Of a DNA stretch of 64,000 nucleotides, positions 49,701-60,172 are shown one piece after another. The notes beneath the pieces were generated by a model, which saw only the letters and a list, made by a program, of their open reading frames with translations, had not been told where the DNA came from and ran no database searches. A program made the position numbers and the translations under genes. Every line of letters begins with the position of its first letter. Within the stretch, counting starts at the first letter, position 1. This DNA comes from Acidobacteriota bacterium (GTDB lineage: Bacteria; Acidobacteriota; Terriglobia; Acidiferrales; UBA7541), in assembly GCA_013289585.1 (NCBI GenBank), contig JABCZR010000002.1:124001-188000 (forward strand). Reading direction: 5' to 3'.

Positions 49701-51937
49701 GGCTTAGCTTTGGCCTCCGGCACAGATTCCATCATCGTGCAGAAGCGGCCCAGAGTGCCGCTGGTGAAAAGCGTGTCTTCCGCGGAGCGAATCAATCCCA
49801 CCGGAACGTCATAAGGAGCGTGCCCGTTGCGCGCGAACTGCACGCGCGTTGCTTCAGCTCCGCCCGTCAGCAACCCCGCAGCCAGAACGTTGTACCCCGG
49901 CACAGCCTTGCGAATCTCTTCGAACACGCTGGCAGGGGTCTTGTAATGAAACGCTTTTCCCAGTCCCAGTTTTTCGAGTTGGTGCGAAAGGATCCGCAAG
50001 AGATCGAAATCGCTTCGTGGCCCCATCACTTCGGCAGCTTTGTGTAGTAACTGAATTTCGCCGGAAGTGTTCGTAACCGTGCCGTCTTTCTCATACGCCG
50101 AAGCCGCTGGGAAAACGATGTCCGCCACTTTCGCGGTTTCCGTCAAAAACATTTCGTGCACGATCAGCAGGTCCAGCTTGCCGCGTCCGTAACCGAGCGT
50201 GCCGAAATGCGCGAAGGGGTTGGCGCCAACGACGTACAGCGCCTTCAACTTGCCGTTCTGTGCGGCTTCCACCATCTGCGGCACAGTCAAGCCCGGTTTC
50301 GACGGGATCACGCCGCCCCACAGCCTTTCAAAAGCTTCACGCGTTCTCGCATCATCCACGTAGGCATAGCCGGGCAAACGGTCGGCCAGAATGCCCATAT
50401 CCGCAGCGCCGCGCGAGTTCGCGTAATCCCCCAGCGCCATGTAACGAGTCTTGCCGGGGAGCTTCGAGCCGAAAGCCACGACCTGGGCGATCGTTGCGCC
50501 CGTAACTTCCGCGCCAAAAACGATAGCCACATCGGACTCCGCCTCAAGCGCGGCCTTCAATTGAACCAGTTGCTCGACAAGCTCGGTCGCAAGCTCCCCT
50601 TCTTCATGCGCCAGCCATTTGAACGCGGCAAGTCCCTGTCCAGCCGCGATTTTTACGAACTGCGCCGCCTTGCGCTTCAGCTTTATCTCTTTGGCATTGA
50701 TGATGAATAGCTTCGTGCCAAAATGCCGGATGCCGCTGCGAATCTGCCAGCCCACCAGCGGATTCTGATTCGTCGGATCGTTTCCGATCAGCAACACTGC
50801 CTTCGATTGGTACAATTGCTCCATCGTCAAGAGGGAATCAGCCGCGCGATCGCCCAGCGCTGTCACCAATCCCGTGTAATCGACGGTGCGGTGATGATCA
50901 ATGTTATTCGTCCCAAACGTCGTGCGGGCAAGCCGCTGCAACAGGTAGTTCTCTTCGTTGGAAGTGTGATTCGAACCGATAAAGCCGATGGAATCCTTGC
51001 CGTTGGCGTCGTAAATGGCCTTCAGCTTTGTGGCCGCCATTTGCGCGGCCTCTTCCCATGAAACGGGATACAGCTTTTCGCCCTTGCGCACCAGCGGCTG
51101 CCGGATGCGCTCCGCGTGCTTGGTGAAATCAAAACCAAAGCGCCCCTTTACGCACAGAAAATCTTTGTTGATGCCGCTCAAGTCGCGGTTATTCGAACGC
51201 AGAATCTCGTGGTTGCGCACGCTCAGCGTGGTCTTGCAGCCGTTCGAACAGTGCGTGCACACCGTCGAGACATATTGCATCTCCCACGGCCGCGTCTTGT
51301 ATCGGTACGTGCCGCTGGTCAGTGCGCCCACGGGACAAATATCGATGCACATCCCGCATTCTTCGCATTCTAGATGATCTTCGCGGTTCGGGATGATCAC
51401 GCTATTGGCCCCGCGCATTCCCACGCCCAGCGCCTTCACGTCCATGCCTTCATCGCACACGCGCACGCAGCGGAAACACAAAATGCATCGCGGCGCATCG
51501 TAATAAACCAGCTCCGACCACTTTTCTTCCGGCCGGTGAATCTTTTCTTCCACGAACCGGCTGGTATCCGCGCCGTAGCGAAAAACCATATCCTGTAATT
51601 CGCACTCGCCGCCCTTGTCGCAAACCGGGCAATCCAACGGGTGATTCGTCAGCAGAAACTCTAGCATGTACTTGCGCGCGTTGCGCACCTGCTCCGTGTC
51701 CGTTCGAACGATCATGCCTTCGGTGGCGATAACCGTACACGCGGTCTGCAGCTTCGGCGCTTTTTCGATTTCCACCAGGCACATCCGGCACGCCGCCTGC
51801 AGCGACAGCCCGGGGTAATAGCAGAACGACGGCACTTCCGTCCCGAAGCGCCGCGTTGCTTCAATCAGCAGCGTCCCCTGCGGCACTTGCACGTCGCGGT
51901 CGTTAATTTTCAGGTGGATCAGTTTCTGCTCAGCCAT
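49697..51937 (-). CDS. nuoG: NADH-quinone oxidoreductase subunit G with an extra [4Fe-4S] site
   Basis: 746 residues. N1b ligands Cys39, 50, 53, 67; N5 ligands His99, Cys103, 106, 112. Then two complete ferredoxin motifs: Cys151-154-157-161 and Cys191-194-197-201. Canonical E. coli and Thermus NuoG keep only one cluster here (N4), so this protein probably binds an additional [4Fe-4S] cluster, as in [FeFe]-hydrogenase and formate dehydrogenase relatives. N7 ligands Cys227, 230, 234, 262 are present. The C-terminal molybdopterin-oxidoreductase-like domain is complete. Sits between nuoEF and nuoH. Confidence 0.95.
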   Translation of the reverse strand: MAEQKLIHLKINDRDVQVPQGTLLIEATRRFGTEVPSFCYYPGLSLQAACRMCLVEIEKAPKLQTACTVIATEGMIVRTDTEQVRNARKYMLEFLLTNHPLDCPVCDKGGECELQDMVFRYGADTSRFVEEKIHRPEEKWSELVYYDAPRCILCFRCVRVCDEGMDVKALGVGMRGANSVIIPNREDHLECEECGMCIDICPVGALTSGTYRYKTRPWEMQYVSTVCTHCSNGCKTTLSVRNHEILRSNNRDLSGINKDFLCVKGRFGFDFTKHAERIRQPLVRKGEKLYPVSWEEAAQMAATKLKAIYDANGKDSIGFIGSNHTSNEENYLLQRLARTTFGTNNIDHHRTVDYTGLVTALGDRAADSLLTMEQLYQSKAVLLIGNDPTNQNPLVGWQIRSGIRHFGTKLFIINAKEIKLKRKAAQFVKIAAGQGLAAFKWLAHEEGELATELVEQLVQLKAALEAESDVAIVFGAEVTGATIAQVVAFGSKLPGKTRYMALGDYANSRGAADMGILADRLPGYAYVDDARTREAFERLWGGVIPSKPGLTVPQMVEAAQNGKLKALYVVGANPFAHFGTLGYGRGKLDLLIVHEMFLTETAKVADIVFPAASAYEKDGTVTNTSGEIQLLHKAAEVMGPRSDFDLLRILSHQLEKLGLGKAFHYKTPASVFEEIRKAVPGYNVLAAGLLTGGAEATRVQFARNGHAPYDVPVGLIRSAEDTLFTSGTLGRFCTMMESVPEAKAKP

Positions 51938-51943
51938 GGATTC

Positions 51944-53758
51944 CTATCGAGAGCCGACTTGCGATTCCGCGGACTTGTACGCGCAGCGCCCCTTCAAATG
52001 TTCTTCAAATTCCCCGCGCCACTTTTTCATGATGCTGATCGTCGGCATTGCCGCGGCATCGCCGAGCGGGCAGAACGTGCGCCCCAGCATATTTTTCGCA
52101 AGGTCCGCGATGATGTCGATGTCTTCGGGACGCCCAAGGCCGGCGTGGAAGCGTTCCAGAATCTTCCGCAGCCAGGTAGTTCCCTCGCGGCACGGAATGC
52201 ACCAGCCGCAAGATTCGTGTGCGTAAAAATGCATGATGCGCCGCGCCATATCCACCATGCAGGTGTCCTCGTCCATCACCACCATGCCGCCGGAGCCGAG
52301 CATCGAGCCGGCTTTGGCGACTGCATCGTAGTCCATAGCGATGTCAATTTCTTCGCCCGTCAGCAACGGGCAGGAGCTTCCGCCGGGAATTACCGCTTTG
52401 ATTTTCTTGTTGCCCGGGATCCCGCCCGCCACTTCGTAGATGAACTTTTTCATATTCATCCCGAGCGGTACTTCGTAAATGCCTGGCTTATTGATGTGTC
52501 CAGCGATGCACAACATGCGCGTGCCGCCGTTTTTCGGCGTGCCTCGATTCGCGTAAGCTTCGCCGCCCTCAAGAATGATCGACGGCACGGCGCTCAAGGT
52601 TTCCACGTTATTAATGATCGTGGGGCACCCATACAGTCCCACAACGGCAGGGAAGGGCGGCTTGATGCGCGGATAGCCGCGCTTGCCTTCGAGTGATTCC
52701 ATCAGCGCGGATTCTTCGCCGCATTCATATGCCCCCGCTCCCGTATGAATCAGCAGGTCGAAATCGAATCCGGTGCCAAGAATGTTCTTGCCGAGATAGC
52801 CGTGCGAATATGCTTCTGCGATCGCCGCATCCACGATATCCAGGACGTAGCGATATTCTCCGCGAATATAAATAAAGCCCTGGTGCGAGCCGATGGCGCG
52901 CCCGGCAATCACCATACCTTCGATCAGTTGATGCGGATCCATCTCCATCAGCGGCCGGTCTTTGCACGTCCCCGGCTCCGATTCATCCGCGTTGCAAATC
53001 ACGTATTTCGGCTTTGGCGAATCTTTCGGCACGAAGAACCACTTCATGCCCGTGGGAAAACCTGCGCCACCGCGCCCGCGGAGGTTAGACTTCTTCACTT
53101 CATCGATGATTCCGTCGGGCGTCATTTCCTTCAGCGCTTTTTCCAGGCCCCGATAACCTTCGTGCTGCAGGAATACGTCAATCTTGCGCGAATCCTTGAT
53201 GCCCCAGCGCCTGCTGATCAGTGGTGTTTCCGCGGGATGCCGCTCGTGAAGCGCGCCGGAAATGACTTTCTCGGGCTCAGGGCGACGGCCTGCATCCAGG
53301 TCTTCGATGATGCGGTCGAAGCGGACAGACGTCAGGTTCTCATAGAAATCGTAATTCACCTGCATCGCCGGCGCGCCGGTGCAAGCGCCGATGCATTCCA
53401 CTTCTTCAAGGGAAAACACTCCGTCGTTGGTAACTTCTTTGTGCCCGATCTCCAGCCGCTTCTTTGCACGCTCCAGCAGCTCGTTCCCGCCCTTCAGCAC
53501 GCACGCGACGTTGGTACAGATCTGCACGTGATGCTTGCCCAGCGGCTTGCGGTGCAACATCGAGTAGTACGCCAGCGTCTCTTCAATCTGCACGTTGTTG
53601 AGGTCCAGGCGCTGTCCGATTTCCGCGATCATTTCGTCGCTTACGCAGCCGTATTCATCCTGCGCATACATCATCATGGGGATCAGCGCGCTGCGCTTCA
53701 CCGGATAGCGGTTCTGCAGCAATTCGAATTTCGCCGAGAGTTGGGCCGTGAGTTCCAT
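51944..53758 (-). CDS. nuoEF: NuoE-NuoF fusion, NADH-input module of complex I
   Basis: 604 residues in one uninterrupted frame. Residues 1-160 are NuoE, a thioredoxin-like [2Fe-2S] domain with N1a ligands Cys81, 86, 122, 126. A short linker (about 160-185) leads to NuoF. RGRGGAGFPTGMKW at 227-240 binds FMN and NADH, YVICNADESEPGTCKDR follows, and N3 ligands are Cys517, 520, 523 and Cys563. The catalytic set of both parts is intact, so the fusion should be functional, giving fixed 1:1 stoichiometry. Usually these are two genes. Next to nuoG (6-bp gap) and nuoD (2-bp gap). Confidence 0.95.
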   Translation of the reverse strand: MELTAQLSAKFELLQNRYPVKRSALIPMMMYAQDEYGCVSDEMIAEIGQRLDLNNVQIEETLAYYSMLHRKPLGKHHVQICTNVACVLKGGNELLERAKKRLEIGHKEVTNDGVFSLEEVECIGACTGAPAMQVNYDFYENLTSVRFDRIIEDLDAGRRPEPEKVISGALHERHPAETPLISRRWGIKDSRKIDVFLQHEGYRGLEKALKEMTPDGIIDEVKKSNLRGRGGAGFPTGMKWFFVPKDSPKPKYVICNADESEPGTCKDRPLMEMDPHQLIEGMVIAGRAIGSHQGFIYIRGEYRYVLDIVDAAIAEAYSHGYLGKNILGTGFDFDLLIHTGAGAYECGEESALMESLEGKRGYPRIKPPFPAVVGLYGCPTIINNVETLSAVPSIILEGGEAYANRGTPKNGGTRMLCIAGHINKPGIYEVPLGMNMKKFIYEVAGGIPGNKKIKAVIPGGSSCPLLTGEEIDIAMDYDAVAKAGSMLGSGGMVVMDEDTCMVDMARRIMHFYAHESCGWCIPCREGTTWLRKILERFHAGLGRPEDIDIIADLAKNMLGRTFCPLGDAAAMPTISIMKKWRGEFEEHLKGRCAYKSAESQVGSR

Positions 53759-53760
53759 GA

Positions 53761-54953
<1,193 letters not shown>

Positions 54954-54957
<4 letters not shown>

Positions 54958-55478
54958 GTGGTGGTGCTCTTCCGGAAAAGTTCTCCGGTGTTCGGCACGT
55001 CGCGATAGCCCTGCACGGGATAATCTCTGCGCAAGGGGTGTCCTTCCCAATCGTCAGGAAGCAGGATGCGCCGCAAATCGGGATGCCCGTTGAAGCGAAT
55101 CCCAAAGAGGTCGAAAATTTCGCGCTCCAGCCAATTAGCGCCCGGCCACACGGGTACTAGCGAATCCACCACAGGATCGCTGCCCGAAAGCCGCACTTTC
55201 AGCCGGACTTTTTCGCGCCGCGGTATGGAAACCAGGTGATAGTTCAATTCGAATCGCGGCTCGTGCGGGTAGCGGTCAACGCAAGTGGCGTCGGTCAGAA
55301 GATTGTACTGCAGCGCCCCTTCTTCGCGGCAACGCACGGCAGTAGCGCGGAGCAATTCCCGCGGCACCACGATGGTCGTCTCGCCCCGAAATTCAATAAC
55401 TTCCACGACGGCTTTGGCGTTCCACGAACGCAGCTGTTCAGCTACAACATTAGCGTTTTGATTGGAAGACTCCGTCAC
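54954..55478 (-). CDS. nuoC: NADH-quinone oxidoreductase subunit C (cluster 2)
   Basis: 174 residues from a GTG start. YNLLTDATCVDRYP and the signature ANWLEREIFDLFGIRFNGHP (20 residues shown), then LLPDDWEGHPLRRDYP. Lacks the Pro/Ala-rich N-terminal extension of the cluster 1 NuoC. nuoB, expected between nuoA and nuoC, is absent; the gap is only 24 bp. Confidence 0.95.
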
Positions 55479-55502
55479 GATTTCGAATCCCGTCAGCGCC
55501 GA

Positions 55503-55874
55503 CTATTTATGCCAATCCAGCGCGCCTTTTTTTAAGAGATAGAAGTAACCGACCAACACGATGGCGATGTAAATCATCATTTCCGCAAAGCCGTACCATG
55601 CCAGACTGCGAAAGATGTAAGCCCAGGGAAAAAGGAAGATGGCTTCCACATCGAACAAAATAAAAACGATGGCTACGAGATAAAATTTTACGGAGAAAGG
55701 CTCCCAGGCGCTGCCGGTCGGCTCCATCCCGCATTCATACGGCTGCTGCTTGGCTCGGCTCGGACGCCGCCAGCCCACCAGCACCGAAATAGCCGTCAGC
55801 GCACCGGCAAGCGCCGTGGCGATCAGCAGGTGTAAGAGAAGCGGAGCGTAAGTATGTAAGCCAGAATCACTCAT
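55503..55874 (-). CDS. nuoA: NADH-quinone oxidoreductase subunit A (cluster 2)
   Basis: 123 residues from ATG 55874; a longer version to 55916 would start inside the predicted -35 box and is unlikely. Three helices, QPYECGMEP after the first and [14 protein letters not shown] in the second. No ribosome binding site precedes the ATG, and the predicted transcription start lies only about six bases upstream. First gene of an eleven-gene operon. Confidence 0.95.
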   Translation of the reverse strand: MSDSGLHTYAPLLLHLLIATALAGALTAISVLVGWRRPSRAKQQPYECGMEPTGSAWEPFSVKFYLVAIVFILFDVEAIFLFPWAYIFRSLAWYGFAEMMIYIAIVLVGYFYLLKKGALDWHK

Positions 55875-55886
55875 GGGCGACTTGCT

Positions 55887-55916
55887 ATAATAACGACTCA
55901 ACTGCCGGTCGGTCAA
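55887..55916 (-). promoter_or_regulatory. Predicted promoter of nuo cluster 2
   Basis: On the minus strand, TTGACC at 55916-55911, 17-18 bp spacer, then TTATTA/TATTAT at 55893-55887. A good sigma-70-like match, leaving a leader of only about six bases before the nuoA ATG. Confidence 0.6.
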
Positions 55917-55980
55917 ATGCGGCGGGGAAAGTCCTGCGCGACGGTCTCGAACAGCGGCGCAGCCAAGGGCGAACAGCCAG

Positions 55981-56607
55981 ATGCTATTTGGTCATAACAC
56001 AAACGTAAAAGTGGGCGAGACCACCTTCCATGTCCAAACGGAAGACCGCGGCGCCGCCAACGCGCTCATCGATACCACCGTCTATTTCCAGGGGCGCGTC
56101 CTGCACCGCCGCACCAACAACTATCTTGATCTTCTCCCTCTGAACTCCGATAGCGAACAGGTGCTAAAGCTCCGTCTGGATGAACAACACCGCGCTATCG
56201 TCGAAGAGCTTCGAACAGGCGCGTTGCATGTTGCCTTGCCTCCGCAGACCAAGCCGCCGGCGGCGGTCGTATCGAATGCCCCGTCTGTGCCTAAAGTGCT
56301 CACACTCGTGCTGATCAATGCGAAAACCTGGCTCGCCGGGAAACGTGCAACTCTGGATGTTTCCGTCCAGAATCGGGAGAGCGGCGAAGCCGTGAACCAC
56401 GCGCGCGTTGTGGCCCGCGTCGACGGCGCCGATTCGAACGAATTTGCGGCCGAAACGGGCATCGACGGCCGCGCCCAAATGGAATTTGATATGCCGCGGC
56501 TGACTGGCGCCGACCCCGCCCTGGTCATCGAAGCATTCCATGGTGATGCCAAAGGGCAATTGCGATTTCAGCTGCGGGCAAAGCCACGCGTTCCAGCTGC
56601 GACTTAG
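55981..56607 (+). CDS. Conserved-looking protein of unknown function
   Basis: 208 residues, no signal peptide or membrane helix. The first ~80 residues ([24 protein letters not shown] is the opening, here cited to position 24 in two parts: [11 protein letters not shown] and [13 protein letters not shown]) form a beta-rich domain ending [18 protein letters not shown]. After a Pro/Val-rich linker, residues 105-200 look like an immunoglobulin-like beta-sandwich ([29 protein letters not shown]). I recall similar proteins in Acidobacteria but no assigned function. It is divergent from nuo cluster 2 (106 bp) and followed by thiS after 2 bp. Confidence 0.7.
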   Translation: MLFGHNTNVKVGETTFHVQTEDRGAANALIDTTVYFQGRVLHRRTNNYLDLLPLNSDSEQVLKLRLDEQHRAIVEELRTGALHVALPPQTKPPAAVVSNAPSVPKVLTLVLINAKTWLAGKRATLDVSVQNRESGEAVNHARVVARVDGADSNEFAAETGIDGRAQMEFDMPRLTGADPALVIEAFHGDAKGQLRFQLRAKPRVPAAT

Positions 56608-56609
56608 TT

Positions 56610-56822
56610 ATGGAAACGACCATCAGCATTATCGTCAATGGAGAAAATCACGGGGCCAAACCCGGCGCAACGGTCGCCGATTTGTTGCAGGAATTGGGGC
56701 TCAACTCCGGGCGAGTCGCCATCGAGAGAAATCTGGAAATCCTCCCGCGGCCGAAATGGCTGGAAACGCGCATCGAGCCTGGCGACCGTTATGAAATCGT
56801 GCAATTCGTGGGTGGCGGCTGA
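56610..56822 (+). CDS. thiS: Sulfur carrier protein ThiS
   Basis: 70 residues, ubiquitin-like fold. ISIIVNGENHGAKPGATVADLL at the N-terminus (first strand-turn-helix) and the C-terminal VQFVGGG, whose terminal Gly-Gly is thiocarboxylated to donate sulfur for the thiazole ring of thiamine. No other thiamine genes are in the window. It starts 2 bp after the unknown gene, so they share a transcript. Confidence 0.9.
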   Translation: METTISIIVNGENHGAKPGATVADLLQELGLNSGRVAIERNLEILPRPKWLETRIEPGDRYEIVQFVGGG

Positions 56823-57029
56823 GCCATCGCAGCTTCTGCGGTTGCCTCTCTTGCATCCGGCGCTCTACTCACTCACGTTCCCAATTCTCGCAACGCGCCT
56901 GCTCGTTCTTTCTTGAGCAGCATCCCGGCACATTTTTGTGACCTTCCCGCAATCCGTACCTATACTCGATGGTGCGATGATTTTCTTATCTTCATGGATC
57001 CCGCGAGCTCCCGCTCGGGAGACAACTGA

Positions 57030-57731
57030 GTGAACGCGATTGTCGTTATTCCGACTTATAATGAGCGGCAGAATATCTCCGCGCTTGTTCCCGCAATTCA
57101 CTGCGTTGTTCCAGACCTACATATCCTCGTCGTCGACGACAATTCGCCCGACGGCACCGGGCAGGCGGTGCTCGAACTGGCCGCTGATCAGAGTGGAAAG
57201 ATCTCTCTGCTCTCGCGCCCGGCGAAAGACGGACTCGCCCAGGCCTATTCCGCAGGCTTCAAGGAAGCCCTTCGTCGCGGCTATGACTTCATTTTGCAGA
57301 TGGACGCCGATCTCTCGCACGATCCCTCTTACCTTCCTGCATTCCTCCAGCAAATCACTTCGTTCGACCTGGTGCTCGGCTCACGCTACATGCGTGGCGT
57401 CAACGTAGTGAATTGGGACTTTAAGCGGCTCATTCTTAGTAAAATGGCTTCTGTCTACGTTCGTTGGGTCACCAGAATGCCGTTTAGCGATTTAACCGGT
57501 GGTTTCAAGTGCTGGAAGCGGGAAACCCTCGAGCAGATCGACCTGGATCGTATTTTCAGCAATGGCTATCTCTTCCAGATTGAGATGACCTGGAAGGCCT
57601 ATCGCAAAGGCTCCCGCATCGGAGAGATCCCCATCATTTTTTACGAACGCGAAATCGGCCGCTCGAAGATCAATTCGAAAATTATTATCGAGGCAATCTG
57701 GGGAGTATTGACCCTGCCGTTCCGCTCTTAA
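57030..57731 (+). CDS. Polyprenyl-phosphate mannosyltransferase (DPM1-like GT2)
   Basis: 233 residues from a GTG start with GGGAG about 8 bp upstream. GT2 family: VVIPTYNERQNISAL at 5-19, LVVDDNSPDGTG, KDGLAQAYSAGFKEAL, the metal-binding QMDADLSHDP, LGSRYMRG, and LTGGFKCWKRETLE. These are hallmarks of dolichol/polyprenol-phosphate mannose or glucose synthases. No C-terminal membrane helices, so it acts at the membrane surface. Its product would feed GT-C enzymes such as the candidate at 20.9-22.6 kb. The next gene is 79 bp downstream. Confidence 0.9.
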   Translation: MNAIVVIPTYNERQNISALVPAIHCVVPDLHILVVDDNSPDGTGQAVLELAADQSGKISLLSRPAKDGLAQAYSAGFKEALRRGYDFILQMDADLSHDPSYLPAFLQQITSFDLVLGSRYMRGVNVVNWDFKRLILSKMASVYVRWVTRMPFSDLTGGFKCWKRETLEQIDLDRIFSNGYLFQIEMTWKAYRKGSRIGEIPIIFYEREIGRSKINSKIIIEAIWGVLTLPFRS

Positions 57732-57810
57732 CGCGACTCGGTAACCTTCACGCAACGGCTCTCTTCTTGCGCGTTGTCTTGTCCAGCGCTCTTTAACAGA
57801 ATTGCACTTC

Positions 57811-60162
57811 ATGGAAATGCAGCCTCTTTCCCGCGCGGGCTGGTTGCGGCCCGCGCTGATCGCCATAGCTCTGGTGTATGCCCTCCTCGCGGGGCTCCAC
57901 ACCGTCAGCGAAACCGACCTCGGCTGGCAGATGTCCACTGGCCGGTACATCGTCCAGCATCACCAGATTCCGTCCACCACACTTTTTACCTACACGGTTC
58001 CTAACTCCACGTGGATCTACCCGCCCTTTTCCGGTGTCATCTTTTATCTCCTTTATCTGATGGGCGGCTATTCAGCGCTTTCCTGGTTCAGCGCGTTTGC
58101 TTGCGCAACTACGGTTGCGCTGGCAGTGTGGCGCGGCGGGCGCGTGACCGCCGCACTCGCAATTTTAGCGGTCCCTGCGATCGCCTTTCGAATCGTGCCG
58201 CGCGCCGACCTTTTCACCACGGTGTTATTTGCCGCTGTCCTGGTTTTGCTCGCGCGCTACTACGAGGGTCACCGGGTCCGGCTTTGGCCATTGCCTCTGC
58301 TAATGCTGCTTTGGGTAAATCTCCATCATGGATTCGTCGCGGGACTGGCTTTGATGGGCGCGTACGTTTTCTCGGAAGTGTGCGATATGGCGTTCGCCGA
58401 TCGAAGAGCCGCTTCGTTCGAACGGCTGCGAAACGCCGCGCCCTGGCTCTTTGCAGCGGCCGCGGCAACGCTCGTCAATCCTTGGGGCTTCGGCATCTAT
58501 CGCGCGCTCGCGCGGCAAAACAAAGTCACGCAACCGCTCAGTGATTTCATTGGCGAATGGTCCAGCGTCCACTTCAACGCGCTGGCTGTTCGTCAAGCGC
58601 TCAGCCCTCGCGATCCCGCCAGCGCGGACTGGTGGCTGATCGCGCTAGCCGTCATCGCAATTCTTGTCTGCGTGTGGAAAATGCGGCCGGGACCGGCGAT
58701 TCTGCTTGCTGGCTTGCTCTACGAGTCGATTCAACACATACGATTTCAGGCGGTTTTCGCCGTGCTCGTGGTGGTACTCGGCGGCTCGCTGCTTCCTCGT
58801 CTCGCAGAGCTTATCCCCAAACCCAGCGCTGCCACGCCGGACAACCAGCAACTGCAATCCTTGCCTCGCACAATTTTTTCCTCGCCCATGCTGGGCGCGG
58901 CCGTCCTCGTCTTGTTCGCGACTCTGGTGGGGGTCCGTTCTTACGATCTGGTTTCGAATCGCTATTATCTCGAAATGGGTGAACTCTATTTTTTCGGCCC
59001 TGGCGAATCGTGGTGGTTTCCCGAACGCGCCGTGAATTTCCTGCAAACCGAGCGTCTTCCCGCAAATCTTTTTCACGATTACAATGCGGGAGGTTTTCTC
59101 ACCTGGCGGGTCGGCACGGAATATCCCGACTTCGCCGATGGCCGCTTCATTCCGTTTGCGGGCGCGGTGTTCTCGGAACAAAAAGTTCTCCTTTCGACGT
59201 CGCCCGAATCCCCAGCGTGGCAGGAATCCGCCAATCGCTGGAAGATCAATACCATTCTCTTTTCGCTGTCTCGCTATGCTGGACTCGGGTCCTTTCCCCT
59301 GGATGACTACTGCCGCGGCACATTGTGGAAACCGGTTTATCTCGACGATGTCTCCATTCTCTTCGTGCGCAATCGCCCGGAAAACGCTGAACTGCTTTCC
59401 CGTCTGGCCGTCCGCTGCGACACGGCGCAGTTCACCCCTCCGCCCGCGGCTCTTGGAAACTCCTGGCGCGCGCGCGCCGAGCGTTTTAATTTTTTGATGA
59501 ATTCCGCTTCGATCTATTATCTTTTGGCGCGCGACGCGGACGCCTACTCGGCGCTACAGCAGGCCGCGCAACTCTTTCCCGACAATTCCAATCTTCACCT
59601 GGTGACTGCGCAACTGTTGCAGTCGAACAATCGGCTCGGGGAAGCTGAGCAGGAATACCTCCGTGCCATTCGAACGCAGCCAGGCGACGCCGCCTGGTTC
59701 GCTCTCGCCCGCCATTACAATACGCAGCATCGTTACCCGGAAGCCTTGCACTGCATCAACGAAGCTGTCGCGTATTCGCAGGTCCCCTACGATCGCTTTC
59801 GAAGCATGGGGCACGTCTACTTGTCCATGAATCAGCCGCAAGATGCGCTTGCCGCTTACGACCGCGCGGAACGCGCCAGCCCCTTTCGAAACGACAGCAC
59901 CGACCTTGGTAAAAACTTTAACGCTCGTCTGGCGGAAGACAGAGCGGGCGCTTACAGTGCTTTGAAGGATTTGCCTCACGCGACCGAGCAGCAGGAGCTT
60001 GCCGTCCGTCTCACTCCGGAAGATGCCGCTGCCTGGCTGGCGATGGCCCAGTTGTACGAACTCCAGGGCAATTCGACACAAGCTGCAGCTGCGCGCAAGC
60101 ACGCTGCCGAATTGCAGCCAGCTGCACCCGGCGCCGCGATTACGAATGCGCCTCCGCGTTAG
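57811..60162 (+). CDS. Large membrane protein with C-terminal TPR repeats
   Basis: 783 residues from ATG 57811 (Met3 is an alternative). About ten membrane helices through residue ~400, with an early loop containing SETDLGWQMSTGRYIVQHH; the acidic Asp after helix 1 and the following topology resemble GT-C glycosyltransferases or O-antigen ligase-like proteins. Residues ~400-545 are soluble (HDYNAGGFLTWRVG, FADGRFIPF). The C-terminal ~220 residues contain TPR repeats (DAYSALQQAAQLFPDNSNLH, EALHCINEAVAYS, DALAAYDRAERASP). Downstream of a polyprenyl-phosphate mannose synthase gene, supporting a role in glycan transfer, but function is not established. Confidence 0.65.
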   Translation: MEMQPLSRAGWLRPALIAIALVYALLAGLHTVSETDLGWQMSTGRYIVQHHQIPSTTLFTYTVPNSTWIYPPFSGVIFYLLYLMGGYSALSWFSAFACATTVALAVWRGGRVTAALAILAVPAIAFRIVPRADLFTTVLFAAVLVLLARYYEGHRVRLWPLPLLMLLWVNLHHGFVAGLALMGAYVFSEVCDMAFADRRAASFERLRNAAPWLFAAAAATLVNPWGFGIYRALARQNKVTQPLSDFIGEWSSVHFNALAVRQALSPRDPASADWWLIALAVIAILVCVWKMRPGPAILLAGLLYESIQHIRFQAVFAVLVVVLGGSLLPRLAELIPKPSAATPDNQQLQSLPRTIFSSPMLGAAVLVLFATLVGVRSYDLVSNRYYLEMGELYFFGPGESWWFPERAVNFLQTERLPANLFHDYNAGGFLTWRVGTEYPDFADGRFIPFAGAVFSEQKVLLSTSPESPAWQESANRWKINTILFSLSRYAGLGSFPLDDYCRGTLWKPVYLDDVSILFVRNRPENAELLSRLAVRCDTAQFTPPPAALGNSWRARAERFNFLMNSASIYYLLARDADAYSALQQAAQLFPDNSNLHLVTAQLLQSNNRLGEAEQEYLRAIRTQPGDAAWFALARHYNTQHRYPEALHCINEAVAYSQVPYDRFRSMGHVYLSMNQPQDALAAYDRAERASPFRNDSTDLGKNFNARLAEDRAGAYSALKDLPHATEQQELAVRLTPEDAAAWLAMAQLYELQGNSTQAAAARKHAAELQPAAPGAAITNAPPR

Positions 60163-60172
60163 TTTGCAGATA

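Noticed and set aside
55931-55980. RNA gene between nuo cluster 2 and the unknown protein
   Set aside because: Only about 100 bp, no cloverleaf or conserved T-loop sequence; the region is explained by promoters.
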